Below, piece after piece: positions 52,460 through 61,800 of a DNA stretch of 64,000 nucleotides (within the stretch, counting starts at the first letter, position 1; each line of letters begins with the position of its first letter). Under the pieces are notes generated by a model. That model was not told where the DNA came from. It was given only the letters and a program-made list of their open reading frames with translations, and ran no database searches. Position numbers and translations under genes: made by a program. The DNA is taken from the NCBI RefSeq assembly GCF_003933735.1, contig NZ_RSED01000004.1, positions 186,001-250,000 of the forward strand. The letters are read 5' to 3'. Source of the DNA: Aquabacterium soli. GTDB lineage: Bacteria; Pseudomonadota; Gammaproteobacteria; Burkholderiales; Burkholderiaceae_C.

Positions 52460-53806
52460 TCAGGCCTGTACAGACTGCGGTGCCTCGTGGGCCAACTGCC
52501 CTGCCACGAGGGTGGCACGCACACGACCTGGCAGCTCAAAGCCGGTGGACTCGTACGCGAAAGGCGTGTGGCAACCCTGGCTGACCAGTTCGCTGCCCTC
52601 GACCTTCCAGCTCACGGCCGGGTCGAACACGCAGACATCGGCCACACCGCCCTGCACCAGGCGGCCGGCGCTGGAGGCCAGCGAGCCGATGGCCTCGCCC
52701 AGCACCTTGACCGGGCCGCTGGTGACGGTGGCCAGGGCCGCGGCCAGACGCTTGCCGTCGAGCGAGGCGGCGGGCCCGGCCTCCAGCCCCGCGCCCTTGA
52801 GCGCCAGGCTGAGCAGCAGTTCCAGGCCGGTGGCGCCGGGCTCGGCCTCGCCGAAGGGCAGCATCTTCTCGTCTTCGCTCACCGGGGTGTGGTCGGAGAC
52901 GAGGGCATCGAGCGTGCCGTCCTTGAGCGCGGCCTGCAGGGCATCGCGGTCGCGGCCCTGGCGCAGCGGCGGCACCACGCGCATGGCCGGGTTGAAGAAG
53001 CCGATGTCCATGTCGGTCAGCATCAGGGAATTGATGCTCACGTCGGCGGTGATGGGCAGGCCCTCGGCCTTGGCGCGGCGCACGATGTCGACGCCGGCGG
53101 CGCTGGACAGGCGGCACAGGTGCACGCGCGCACCGGTGACACGCACCAGCTCGATGATGGTGTGCAGGGCGATGGTCTCGGCGGCCACGGGCACGCCCGA
53201 CAGGCCCAGGCGCGTGGCGATGGGGCCGCTGGCGGCCACGCCCTTGCCCAGCCAGGCATCCTGCGGGCGCAGCCACACGGTGTAGCCGAAGGTGGCAGCG
53301 TACTGCAGCGCGCGTTGCAGCACCTGGGTATCACGCACGGGCACCTCGGCCTGCGAGTACCCCACGCAACCGGCCTCGTGCAGTTCGGCCATCTCGGTGA
53401 GCGTTTCACCCTTGAGGCCGCGCGTGAGCGCGCCCAGCGGAAACAGGCGGCATCGGCTGAGCTTGCGGGCACGCAGCTTGAGCATCTCGACCAGGCCTGG
53501 CTCATCCAGCGTGGGGTCGGTGTCGGGCAGGCAGACCACGCTGGTCACACCGCCCGCGGCGGCCGCGGCCAGTTCGGATTCCAGCATGCCTTCGTGCTCA
53601 TGGCCCGGCTCGCGCAGGCGCACGGCCAGGTCCACCAGGCCGGGGGCGACGATGCAGCCGGTGGCATCGATCACGCGGTCGGCGTCGAAATCGGCATTGA
53701 CCTGGCCGATGCTGACGATGCGGCCGGTGGCCAGGGCCAGGTCACCGAGGGTGTCCAGGCCGCTGACGGGGTCGATCAGGCGACCGTTCTTGATCAGGAC
53801 TTTCAT
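52460..53806 (-). CDS. pyrX: non-catalytic dihydroorotase homologue (PyrX/PyrC')
   Basis: The 448-aa protein has the class I dihydroorotase fold, but the metal-binding D-x-H-x-H reads [10 protein letters not shown], losing both His. Other ligand sites are also altered ([17 protein letters not shown]). The late [11 protein letters not shown] Asp remains. In Pseudomonas an inactive homologue, PyrX/PyrC', is required for assembly of aspartate carbamoyltransferase, and the same role is likely here. Its start overlaps the pyrB stop by ATGA. A separate active pyrC must exist elsewhere. Confidence 0.88.
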   Translation of the reverse strand: MKVLIKNGRLIDPVSGLDTLGDLALATGRIVSIGQVNADFDADRVIDATGCIVAPGLVDLAVRLREPGHEHEGMLESELAAAAAGGVTSVVCLPDTDPTLDEPGLVEMLKLRARKLSRCRLFPLGALTRGLKGETLTEMAELHEAGCVGYSQAEVPVRDTQVLQRALQYAATFGYTVWLRPQDAWLGKGVAASGPIATRLGLSGVPVAAETIALHTIIELVRVTGARVHLCRLSSAAGVDIVRRAKAEGLPITADVSINSLMLTDMDIGFFNPAMRVVPPLRQGRDRDALQAALKDGTLDALVSDHTPVSEDEKMLPFGEAEPGATGLELLLSLALKGAGLEAGPAASLDGKRLAAALATVTSGPVKVLGEAIGSLASSAGRLVQGGVADVCVFDPAVSWKVEGSELVSQGCHTPFAYESTGFELPGRVRATLVAGQLAHEAPQSVQA

Positions 53807-54765
53807 GCGTCGTTACCCGAGATGATGGACATGACCGCCATGCGCACGGCGATGCCGAAGGTGACCTGCGGCAGGATCACGCTCTGCTTGCCATCGGCCA
53901 CGGCCGAGTCGATCTCGACGCCGCGGTTGATGGGGCCGGGGTGCATGACGATGGCGTCGGGCTTGGCCAGCGCCAGCTTCTCGGGCGTGAGGCCGAACTC
54001 CTTGAAGAACTCGCCGGCGCTGGGCAGCATGCCGCCGGACATGCGCTCGTTCTGCAGGCGCAGCATGATGATCACGTCGGCGTCGCGGATGCCTTCGGCC
54101 ATGTCGTGGCACACGCGCACGCCCATCTCGCGCAGGTCGCCGGGCACCAGGGTGCGCGGGCCGACCACGCGCACCTCGGGCACGCCCAGGGTGGTCAGCG
54201 CGTGGATGTTGGAGCGGGCCACGCGCGAATGCACGATGTCGCCCACGATGGCCACGGTCAGGTTGCTGAAATCCTTCTTGTAGTGCCGGATGGTGAACAT
54301 GTCCAGCAGGGCCTGCGTGGGATGCGCATGGCGGCCATCACCGGCATTGACGACGTGCACATGCGGCGCCACGTGCTGGGCGATCAGGTAGGGCGCACCC
54401 GATTCGGCGTGGCGCACCACGAACATGTCGGCGTGCATCGCGCTGAGGTTGGCGATGGTGTCCAGCAGGCTTTCGCCCTTGGAGGCCGACGAGCGCGCGA
54501 TGTCCAGGTTGATCACGTCGGCGGACAGGCGCTTGGCCGCGATCTCGAAGGTGGTGCGCGTGCGCGTGCTGTTCTCGAAGAACAGGTTGAACACGCTCTT
54601 GCCGCGCAGCAGCGGGATCTTCTTGACCTCGCGGTCGTTGACGCTGACGAAGGTGCCGGCCGTGTCCAGGATCTGGTGGATCACGTCGCGGGGCAGGCCC
54701 TCGGTGCTCAGCAGGTGGATCAGCTCGCCGTTCTTGTTGAGCTGGGGGTTGCGTCGTTGCATCAA
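53803..54765 (-). CDS. pyrB: aspartate carbamoyltransferase PyrB
   Basis: The 320-aa enzyme condenses carbamoyl phosphate and aspartate in pyrimidine synthesis. Motifs: [19 protein letters not shown] (carbamoyl phosphate), [34 protein letters not shown], and [14 protein letters not shown]. Its start overlaps the pyrR stop by ATGA and its stop overlaps the pyrX start. Confidence 0.96.
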   Translation of the reverse strand: MMQRRNPQLNKNGELIHLLSTEGLPRDVIHQILDTAGTFVSVNDREVKKIPLLRGKSVFNLFFENSTRTRTTFEIAAKRLSADVINLDIARSSASKGESLLDTIANLSAMHADMFVVRHAESGAPYLIAQHVAPHVHVVNAGDGRHAHPTQALLDMFTIRHYKKDFSNLTVAIVGDIVHSRVARSNIHALTTLGVPEVRVVGPRTLVPGDLREMGVRVCHDMAEGIRDADVIIMLRLQNERMSGGMLPSAGEFFKEFGLTPEKLALAKPDAIVMHPGPINRGVEIDSAVADGKQSVILPQVTFGIAVRMAVMSIISGNDA

Positions 54766-55274
54766 ACCCTCTCGAATTGGAATGTGAACTGGCCGGTGTC
54801 GTCGCGCCCGAGGGACACGCGCTCTTCGGCCGGCAGGGTGATGCGCGCGGCCGAGAAGACCGGCTCGATGGGCAGCTCGCGCCCGCCGCGGTCGACCAGC
54901 ACCACCAGCGTGACGCTGGCCGGGCGGCCAAAATCGAACAGCTCGTTGATCACGGCGCGCGTGGTGCGGCCGGTGTAGAGCACGTCGTCGATCAGCAGGA
55001 TGTGGCGGCCCTCGATCTCGAAAGGCAGCTGGGTGGCATCACGCGAGACGGCCATGCCGCGGCGGCTGAAATCGTCGCGGTGCAGGGCCGACGAGATGGT
55101 GCCGTGGGCCTCGGTGCGGCCGAGGTCCTTGCTGAGCCGCTCGGCCAGCCAGGCACCGCCGGACCACACGCCGACCAGCGCCGTGTCCGGGTCCAGGAAC
55201 TTGCGCACGCCCTTGAGCAGGACGTCATACAACTGTTCGGCGTCGAGCCGCAGCGAGGGCTGGGAGGTGCTCAT
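54762..55274 (-). CDS. pyrR: PyrR-type pyrimidine regulator / uracil phosphoribosyltransferase
   Basis: The 170-aa protein has the PRPP-binding motif [17 protein letters not shown] and the family [10 protein letters not shown] and [12 protein letters not shown] segments. In Gram-positive bacteria PyrR attenuates pyr operons; in proteobacteria uracil phosphoribosyltransferase activity is the safer role. It is coupled by ATGA overlaps to ruvX upstream and pyrB downstream. Confidence 0.92.
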   Translation of the reverse strand: MSTSQPSLRLDAEQLYDVLLKGVRKFLDPDTALVGVWSGGAWLAERLSKDLGRTEAHGTISSALHRDDFSRRGMAVSRDATQLPFEIEGRHILLIDDVLYTGRTTRAVINELFDFGRPASVTLVVLVDRGGRELPIEPVFSAARITLPAEERVSLGRDDTGQFTFQFERV

Positions 55275-55702
55275 GGGGCGGGATCCTCCGATGAAGGTGA
55301 TGGGGAAGCGGCGGTGCGCACGGCAGTCTCGTCGAAATACTGTTGCAGGATGATGGCGGCCGAGGCCGAATCCAGGTCATCCGGGTCATCGCGCTCGGCC
55401 TCGACGCTGGAGTAGCGCTCGTCGACCTCGTGCACGGGCAGGTGGAAGCGGCCGTTGAGCTGGCGGGCGAAGCGCCGTGCGCGCTGCGTGATCTCGTGCT
55501 CGGCGCCATCGGGGTGGAAGGGCACGCCCACCACCAGCGCGTCGGGGCGCCACTCGTCGATCAGCTTCTTGATCTGGTTGAAGCGCGCATCGCCCTCGGC
55601 CGCGATGGTGCGCAGCGCCTGGGCCTGGCGCATCAGGCCATTGCCGCAGGCCACGCCCACGCGCTTGAGGCCGTAGTCGAAGGCCAGGAAAGTACTGGTC
55701 AT
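55271..55702 (-). CDS. ruvX: Holliday junction resolvase-like RuvX (YqgF)
   Basis: The 143-aa RNase H-fold protein carries the metal-binding Asp in [16 protein letters not shown], the [13 protein letters not shown] segment, and [11 protein letters not shown] with conserved Asp/Glu. It acts in pre-16S rRNA end processing and was first described as a Holliday junction resolvase. Its start overlaps the yqgE stop. Confidence 0.93.
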   Translation of the reverse strand: MTSTFLAFDYGLKRVGVACGNGLMRQAQALRTIAAEGDARFNQIKKLIDEWRPDALVVGVPFHPDGAEHEITQRARRFARQLNGRFHLPVHEVDERYSSVEAERDDPDDLDSASAAIILQQYFDETAVRTAASPSPSSEDPAP

Positions 55703-56280
55703 GCGTGACCCGCCTCGGACGACAGGAAACCCCTGTCGATGCCCAGCAGGGACAAGGCACGGTCGTAACGCTCTTCCACGGGTGTGTCGAAGATGATGGC
55801 GCGGTCGGCCGCCACGCTGAGCCAGCCGTTGCGGCTGAGCTCTTCTTCGAGCTGGCCAGCGCTCCAGCCGGCATAGCCCAGGGTGATCAGCACCTTGCGC
55901 GGGCCGGCACCATTGGCCATGGCTTCCAGCACATCGCGCGAGGTGGTCATCTCCAGGCCCCCGTCGATCTTGAGGGTGGAGCTGTAGTGGCCGCCTTCTT
56001 CGTCGAGCTGCTCGTGCAGCACGAAGCCGCGCTCGGTCTGCACCGGGCCGCCCAGGTAGACGGGGGTGGACAGCAGGTCGTCGCGCTCGAGCACCAGATC
56101 GACCTTTTCAAAGAGCTGCTGCACGCCGATCTCGATGGGCCGGTTGATGATCAACCCCAGCGCTCCGCGTTCGGTATGCTCGCACATGTACACCACCGCG
56201 CCTGCGAAATTGCCATCGGTCATCCCCGGCATGGCAATCAGGAACTGGTTGGTGAGGTTGATCGGGGGGCTGTCGGACAT
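55699..56280 (-). CDS. YqgE/AlgH family protein
   Basis: The 193-aa product has the family signatures [57 protein letters not shown] and [20 protein letters not shown]. The family is widespread and usually next to ruvX; its biochemical function is not settled. It is the first gene of the yqgE-ruvX-pyrR-pyrB-pyrX-plsC operon and is divergent from phrB, with 50 bases between starts. Confidence 0.93.
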   Translation of the reverse strand: MSDSPPINLTNQFLIAMPGMTDGNFAGAVVYMCEHTERGALGLIINRPIEIGVQQLFEKVDLVLERDDLLSTPVYLGGPVQTERGFVLHEQLDEEGGHYSSTLKIDGGLEMTTSRDVLEAMANGAGPRKVLITLGYAGWSAGQLEEELSRNGWLSVAADRAIIFDTPVEERYDRALSLLGIDRGFLSSEAGHA

Positions 56281-56330
56281 GAGCGGGATTTTAAGTCCTG
56301 CGCGATCCCCTCCGCTGACGATGGAACACG

Positions 56331-57791
56331 ATGAGTGAACAGATCGACGCCGCCCTGGTTTGGTTTCGCCGGGATCTGCGGCACACGGACCACGCGGCGC
56401 TGTACCACGCCCTGAAAAACGCCCGCCGGGTGTGGTGCGCCTTCGTGCTGGACACCGACATCCTGGACGCCCTGCCCCGCCAGGACCGGCGCGTGCCCTT
56501 CATCCTGGACAGCCTGGCCGAGCTGGACACCGCCCTGGGCGGCCTCAAGCACGGTGCCGGGCTGATCGTGCGCCACGGCAGCGCGCTCAAGGAGCTGCCG
56601 CGCCTGGCCGCCGAGCTGGGCGTGCAGGCGGTGTACGCCAACCACGACGACGACCCGGCGGCCCTGGCCCGCGATGCCGCCGTGCGGGGCAAGCTGAGCG
56701 ACCTGGGCGCGGCCCTGTACACCACCAAGGATTGCGTGATCTTCGAACGCAACGAGGTGCTGACCGGCAACGACACGCCTTATGGCGTCTTCACTCCTTA
56801 CAAGAACGCCTGGCTGCGCAAGCTGGATCCGTTCTACGTGAAGCCCTACCCCGTGTCACGCCACGCCGAGCATCTGGCGGCCATCCCGGCCAAGGTGGCT
56901 GCATCACCCCGCGTGCCCGCCCTGCAGGACATCGGGTTCGAGCCCTGCGGCGAGCTGAAGGTGCCGGCCGGCATGAGCGGGGCCGAGGCCCTGCTGGATG
57001 ATTTCCTGCCCCGGCTGGACCGCTACGACAAGACCCGCGACTTCCCCGGCGTGAAAGGCCCGAGCTACCTCTCGACCCACCTGCGCTTCGGCACCGTGAG
57101 CATCCGCCACCTGGCCGGCCTGGCCTGGGAGCACGCCCAGAAGGGCTCGCGCGGGGCCCAGGTGTGGCTGTCGGAACTGATCTGGCGGGATTTCTACCAC
57201 CAGGTGCTGTTCCACCACCCCCATGTGGTCGGCCATGCCTACAAGCGTGAGTACGACCGCATCAAATGGCGCCGCGGCAAGGAAGCAGAGGCCGATTTCA
57301 AGGCCTGGTGCGAAGGCCGCACCGGCTACCCGCTGGTGGATGCGGCCATGCGCCAGATCAACCAGACCGGCTACATGCACAACCGGCTGCGCATGGTGGT
57401 GGCCAGCTTCCTGGTGAAGGATCTGGGCATCGACTGGCGGCGTGGCGAGGCCTATTTCGCAGAACAGTTGCTGGACTTTGACCTGGCGGCCAACAACGGA
57501 GGCTGGCAGTGGGCGGCCTCCACTGGCTGCGATGCACAGCCCTACTTCCGCATCTTCAACCCGGTGAGCCAGAGCGAGAAATTCGACACCCAAGGCAAGT
57601 TCATCCGCCGCTACGTGCCCGAACTGGCCGCCCTGCCCGACCGCGCACTGCACGCGCCATGGCAGGCCAGGCCGGCCGAACTGCCCGAGGGCTTCGTGCT
57701 GGGGCGCGACTACCCCAAGCCCATCGTGGCCCACGACGAGGCACGCGCGCAGACGCTCGAACGCTATGCCGTGGTCAAGACCCCGACGTAG
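56331..57791 (+). CDS. phrB: deoxyribodipyrimidine photo-lyase
   Basis: The 486-aa flavoenzyme repairs cyclobutane pyrimidine dimers with blue light. The N-terminal antenna domain (VWFRRDLRHTDHAAL) and the FAD domain (VWLSELIWRDFYHQVLFHHP, GRTGYPLVDAAMRQINQTGY, MHNRLRMVVASFLVKDL, DLAANNGGWQWAASTGCDAQ) are intact and typical of class I CPD photolyases. It is divergent from the yqgE operon and convergent with the diguanylate cyclase gene, with 6 bases between stops. Confidence 0.95.
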   Translation: MSEQIDAALVWFRRDLRHTDHAALYHALKNARRVWCAFVLDTDILDALPRQDRRVPFILDSLAELDTALGGLKHGAGLIVRHGSALKELPRLAAELGVQAVYANHDDDPAALARDAAVRGKLSDLGAALYTTKDCVIFERNEVLTGNDTPYGVFTPYKNAWLRKLDPFYVKPYPVSRHAEHLAAIPAKVAASPRVPALQDIGFEPCGELKVPAGMSGAEALLDDFLPRLDRYDKTRDFPGVKGPSYLSTHLRFGTVSIRHLAGLAWEHAQKGSRGAQVWLSELIWRDFYHQVLFHHPHVVGHAYKREYDRIKWRRGKEAEADFKAWCEGRTGYPLVDAAMRQINQTGYMHNRLRMVVASFLVKDLGIDWRRGEAYFAEQLLDFDLAANNGGWQWAASTGCDAQPYFRIFNPVSQSEKFDTQGKFIRRYVPELAALPDRALHAPWQARPAELPEGFVLGRDYPKPIVAHDEARAQTLERYAVVKTPT

Positions 57792-57797
57792 GCAAGC

Positions 57798-58838
57798 TCA
57801 GAACAGCTCGACATCCCCTTCGTGGCGCGTCTCTTCCACCGCGCCTTGCGCCACCAGCGCCTCGTGGTTGAGCACGCGGTTGCGGCCCTGGCGCTTGGCC
57901 TCGTAGACGGCGTCGTCGGCGCGTGAGAAAGCCGCGCTGGGCGTGTCCGAGCCCAGCACCTGCGTCACGCCGATGCTGATGGTCACCTGCCCCACCTGTG
58001 GAAACGCGTAGTGCGCCATGTTGTGCCGCATGCGCTCGAATGCGGCCATGGCGCCCTCGCCTTCGGTGCAGCGCAGCATCACCACGAACTCTTCGCCCCC
58101 GAAACGAAACAGGCGGTCATAGTGGCGGAAGGTCTGGCGCATGATGCGCGCCACCAGCACCAGCACCTCGTCGCCGATCAGGTGGCCAAAGCGGTCGTTG
58201 ACCTGCTTGAAGTGGTCGATGTCGATCACGCCCAGCCACCAGGTGTCGCCCACCAGGCGGCGGCGGTCTTCGTGCTCTTCGGAGATGCCCACCGTGCGCG
58301 GCAGCGAGGCGGCCATGAAGGTGGTGTCGAAGGTCTGGCGGTTGAGCAGGCCGGTGAGCGCATCACGCTGGCTGGAATCGAGCAGGCGCTGGAAGTTGTC
58401 AAACACCTTCAGCAGGGTCTCGATCTGGCGGATCTCCGCGGGCGTGAGCGCCTGCGCCGTCTCGATTTCGATGACGCCGGGCTGGTGTGAGTCGCCCATC
58501 AGAGGCAGCAAGGTCAGCCAGCCGTCGAGCTGGGGCGGCTGGGTGGACACCTGAAGGACGGCCTGCAGCTCCAGCGCCTCCTGGCGCAGCGGAAAGGTAT
58601 CCAGCTCGGGCAGTTCGTCCGGATCGATCCAGCTGGGATCGGCTGCCAGCAAGGTGTCGGGGCGAGACAACCCACAGGACAGCCACCGCGCCACCGATGC
58701 CTTGTCCAGCACGACCCGGTAGACGCCAGCAGAACGCGCCTGCATCATCGATCCCAGGGCTTGCGCCAGGGACAGGTCGAGTTGCTCGCGGTCACGCAAC
58801 GCGGTCAGGGAGACCAGATGCTCTATCGCGCCGTTCAT
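57798..58838 (-). CDS. diguanylate cyclase with GAF-like N-terminus
   Basis: The 346-aa soluble protein has an N-terminal sensor-like region (about 1-165) and a C-terminal GGDEF domain: RDALTGLLNR, IDIDHFKQVNDRFGHLIGD, intact GGEEF in FRFGGEEFVVML, and an RxxD inhibitory site (RHYD) five residues before it. It should synthesise cyclic di-GMP. It lies 56 bases downstream of the ChpA-type kinase gene, suggesting a link between cyclic di-GMP and surface motility. Confidence 0.92.
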   Translation of the reverse strand: MNGAIEHLVSLTALRDREQLDLSLAQALGSMMQARSAGVYRVVLDKASVARWLSCGLSRPDTLLAADPSWIDPDELPELDTFPLRQEALELQAVLQVSTQPPQLDGWLTLLPLMGDSHQPGVIEIETAQALTPAEIRQIETLLKVFDNFQRLLDSSQRDALTGLLNRQTFDTTFMAASLPRTVGISEEHEDRRRLVGDTWWLGVIDIDHFKQVNDRFGHLIGDEVLVLVARIMRQTFRHYDRLFRFGGEEFVVMLRCTEGEGAMAAFERMRHNMAHYAFPQVGQVTISIGVTQVLGSDTPSAAFSRADDAVYEAKRQGRNRVLNHEALVAQGAVEETRHEGDVELF

Positions 58839-58894
58839 ACCACTCCATCAGGGCCCAGGGCTGCCCTGCGCTCTAGGCATCCATGGATTGCTGT

Positions 58895-61800
58895 TCAGCC
58901 TTCGGCGTCTTGCTGCGACAAGGCCGCATGGGTGTAACGCGCCACCAGGCTCACCAATTCTTCCTCACTGTACGGCTTGCCCAGGTAATGGTTCACACCC
59001 AGCTCGGCTGCGTAATCGCGATGTTTCTGGGCGATCCGTGACGTAATCATCACGATCGGCACGTTCTTCCAGCGTTCATCGCCACGCAGATTCCGGGCCA
59101 GGTCGAAGCCGTCCATCCGCGGCATCTCGATGTCGGACAAGACGACCAGCGGGATTTCCTCGGCCATCTTCTCCAGGGCCTCCAGGCCGTCTTTGGCCAG
59201 CGTGACGCGGTAGCCCTCACGCGTCAACAGACGCTGAGTAACACGACGCACGGTGAGGGAATCGTCCACCACCAGCACCAGTGGTGCGGCGGGCGCCTCC
59301 AGCGCGGCAGGGCTGCGCGCAGCATCGACCTGATCGGCAGGCGCACCGGCCTCCGCCACGCGCGCCTGGCGGGACCAGGTCTGCGCCTGCGCGCCGTACA
59401 CCGTGGCCAGGGCCACGGGGTTGTAGATCAGGGCCACGGCCCCGGAGGCCAGCAGGGTCATGCCGGCCAGGCCGGGCACCCGCGAGAGCTGTGGGCCCAG
59501 GTTCTTGACGACCACGTCCTGGTTGCCCAGCACTTCATCGACGTGCAGGGCTACGCGTTGCTGCGCCGAGCGCACCACCACCACAGGCAGCGAACGCCCC
59601 TCGGCGAGGCCTCGCGGGCTGTGCTGCAGCAAGGCCCCGAACCAGAAGAACGGCAGCGTCAGGTCGGCGTAGGGCAAGGTGCCGCTGGCGTAGGCATGTT
59701 CGATTTCTTCGGCGCGCGCGCGGCGCACCAGCTCGACCAGGTTGGTCGGGATGGAGACCACCAGGTCACCGCAGCGCACCATCACCACCTTGGTCACGGC
59801 GGTGGTCAGCGGCAGGATCAGCTTGAAGCTGGTGCCCTGCCCGGCTGCCGTGGCCGTCTCGATGCGGCCACCCATGGCGTTGACCTCGGCACGGACCACG
59901 TCCATGCCGATGCCGCGGCCCGCCAGTTCGGTGACGGACTCGGCCGTGGAGAAGCCGGGGGTGAAGATCAGCTGGGCCAGATCGGCCTCGGACGCCTCGG
60001 CGCCAGGGACCAGCAGTTGCTGTGCCTCGGCCTTGCGGCGGATGCGTTCCAGATCCAGGCCGGCGCCATCGTCACGGAACTCGATGGCCACCTCGTTGCC
60101 TTCCTGGTGCACGGCCACGATGATGGTGCCCATGGGCTCCTTGCCCTGGGCCTGGCGCGAGGCGGGGGCTTCAATGCCGTGCGTGACGCTGTTGCGCAGC
60201 AGGTGCTCGAACGCGCCGGCCATGCGATCCAGCACGCCACGATCGACCTCGGTATGGCCACCCACCAGGTCCAGGCGCACCTGCTTGCCGGTCTCCTTGG
60301 CGGCCTGGCGCACCACACGGTACAGGCGGTCGGACAGGCCTTCAAACTCGACCATGCGCGTGCGCAGCAGGTCGTCCTGCAGATCGCGCGTCAGGCGGGA
60401 CTGGGCGGCCAACTGGTCTTCGGCCGATTCGAGGTTGCGCACCAGGCCGCGCTGCACGGTGGCCACGTCGTTCACCGACTCGGCCATCATGCGGGTGAGC
60501 TCCTGGAAGCGCGTGTAGCGGTCGAACTCCAGCGGATCGAAGTTCTGCTGGGAGGCACGGGCGGCCTCCATGCGGGTGCTGAGCTGTGTCTCGGCCTGCA
60601 GTTCGATGTCTCGCAGTTGCTGGCGCAGGCGATCGAGGTTCTCGGTCAGGTCGCCGACCGAGCCGCGCATCTGCTGCATCTGCGCCGACAGGCGGGTGCG
60701 CGCAATGCTGACCTCGCCGGCATGGTTGACCAGGCGGTCGAGCAGGCGGGGACGCACACGCACGGCAGCAATGCTGGAGGCCGCGACCGCATCGGCACCG
60801 GCCTGGGCCCCCGGCTGGAAGTCGGTGCGCACGCTGGACCAGTCGATGGGCACCGCGCTCAAGGCCTGGCCATCCTGCGCTTGAGTCGAGGCCGGGCCCA
60901 CCTGGGCGGACGGCAGGTCGGCCAATGCGCTGTCGCCAGCGTCACGCACCAGCCCATCGTAGGCCGGCGCCATGTCGCCCGTGCCCGGCGCCACCAGCGA
61001 AGCCGGCAACTGGGCCAGGTCCTGCTGAACGCTCAGGTCTCGGCGCTGCAGTGATTCGAACACCTCGGCCAGCACGTCGCTGCGGGCCTGCAGGGCTTCC
61101 AGATCAGCGGGGTCGGCTTGGTCACCGGCGATGAGCCGCTCGATGGCCGACTCCATTCGGTGGGCCAGTTCGCCCAGGCGCATGGCACCCGCCAGACGTG
61201 CCCCACCCTTGAAGGTGTGCAGCGTGCGCATGCAGGCGGTGGCCAGGTCTTGCCGCTCGGGATGCTGGACCCACTGGCGCATGTCGCCGGCGAGTTGCGG
61301 CAGCAACTCGAGCGCTTCTTCTTCGAAGATCGGAAAGAGATCGGCGTCGATGGCGTCCACCGACTCAATGTCTGCATCGGGGCCGAGGTCGACGTCGGTT
61401 CCGACGGCGCGCACCAGGTGCTCGCTGGCGGGCTCTTCGGGCAGGGGCTCGAAGGGCTTGATTTCCGGCAGGCCCAGCGACACGGTCTGCTGGGGCAGGC
61501 TGTCCAACGGGACATCCACGACCTCGGACTGGGCGTCATCGGGCGGCACGGACGCCTGCGGCACAGGCTCGTCCGGTGCCTGCACCTCAGGTGCCTGCTC
61601 GAACGGGGGCTCGGCAGGATCGTCAGACAAGGCCGGCTCGCCCGCGTCAGCCGCGTCCACGTCCAGGGCCTCGTCGCCATCGGTGCGCACCAGGCGCAGG
61701 TGCTGGCGGTTGGCCACGTCGGCGCGCAGGGCCTCGGACGGCTCGTAGTGCTCGAGGCGCTGCAGCAGATCCTCGGGCGGTGACTTCAGGAAGCCAGCGG

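Noticed and set aside
59543-61054. 503-aa open frame antisense to the ChpA-type kinase
   Set aside because: Composition is that of a codon-phase shadow; CheA motifs are intact on the minus strand.
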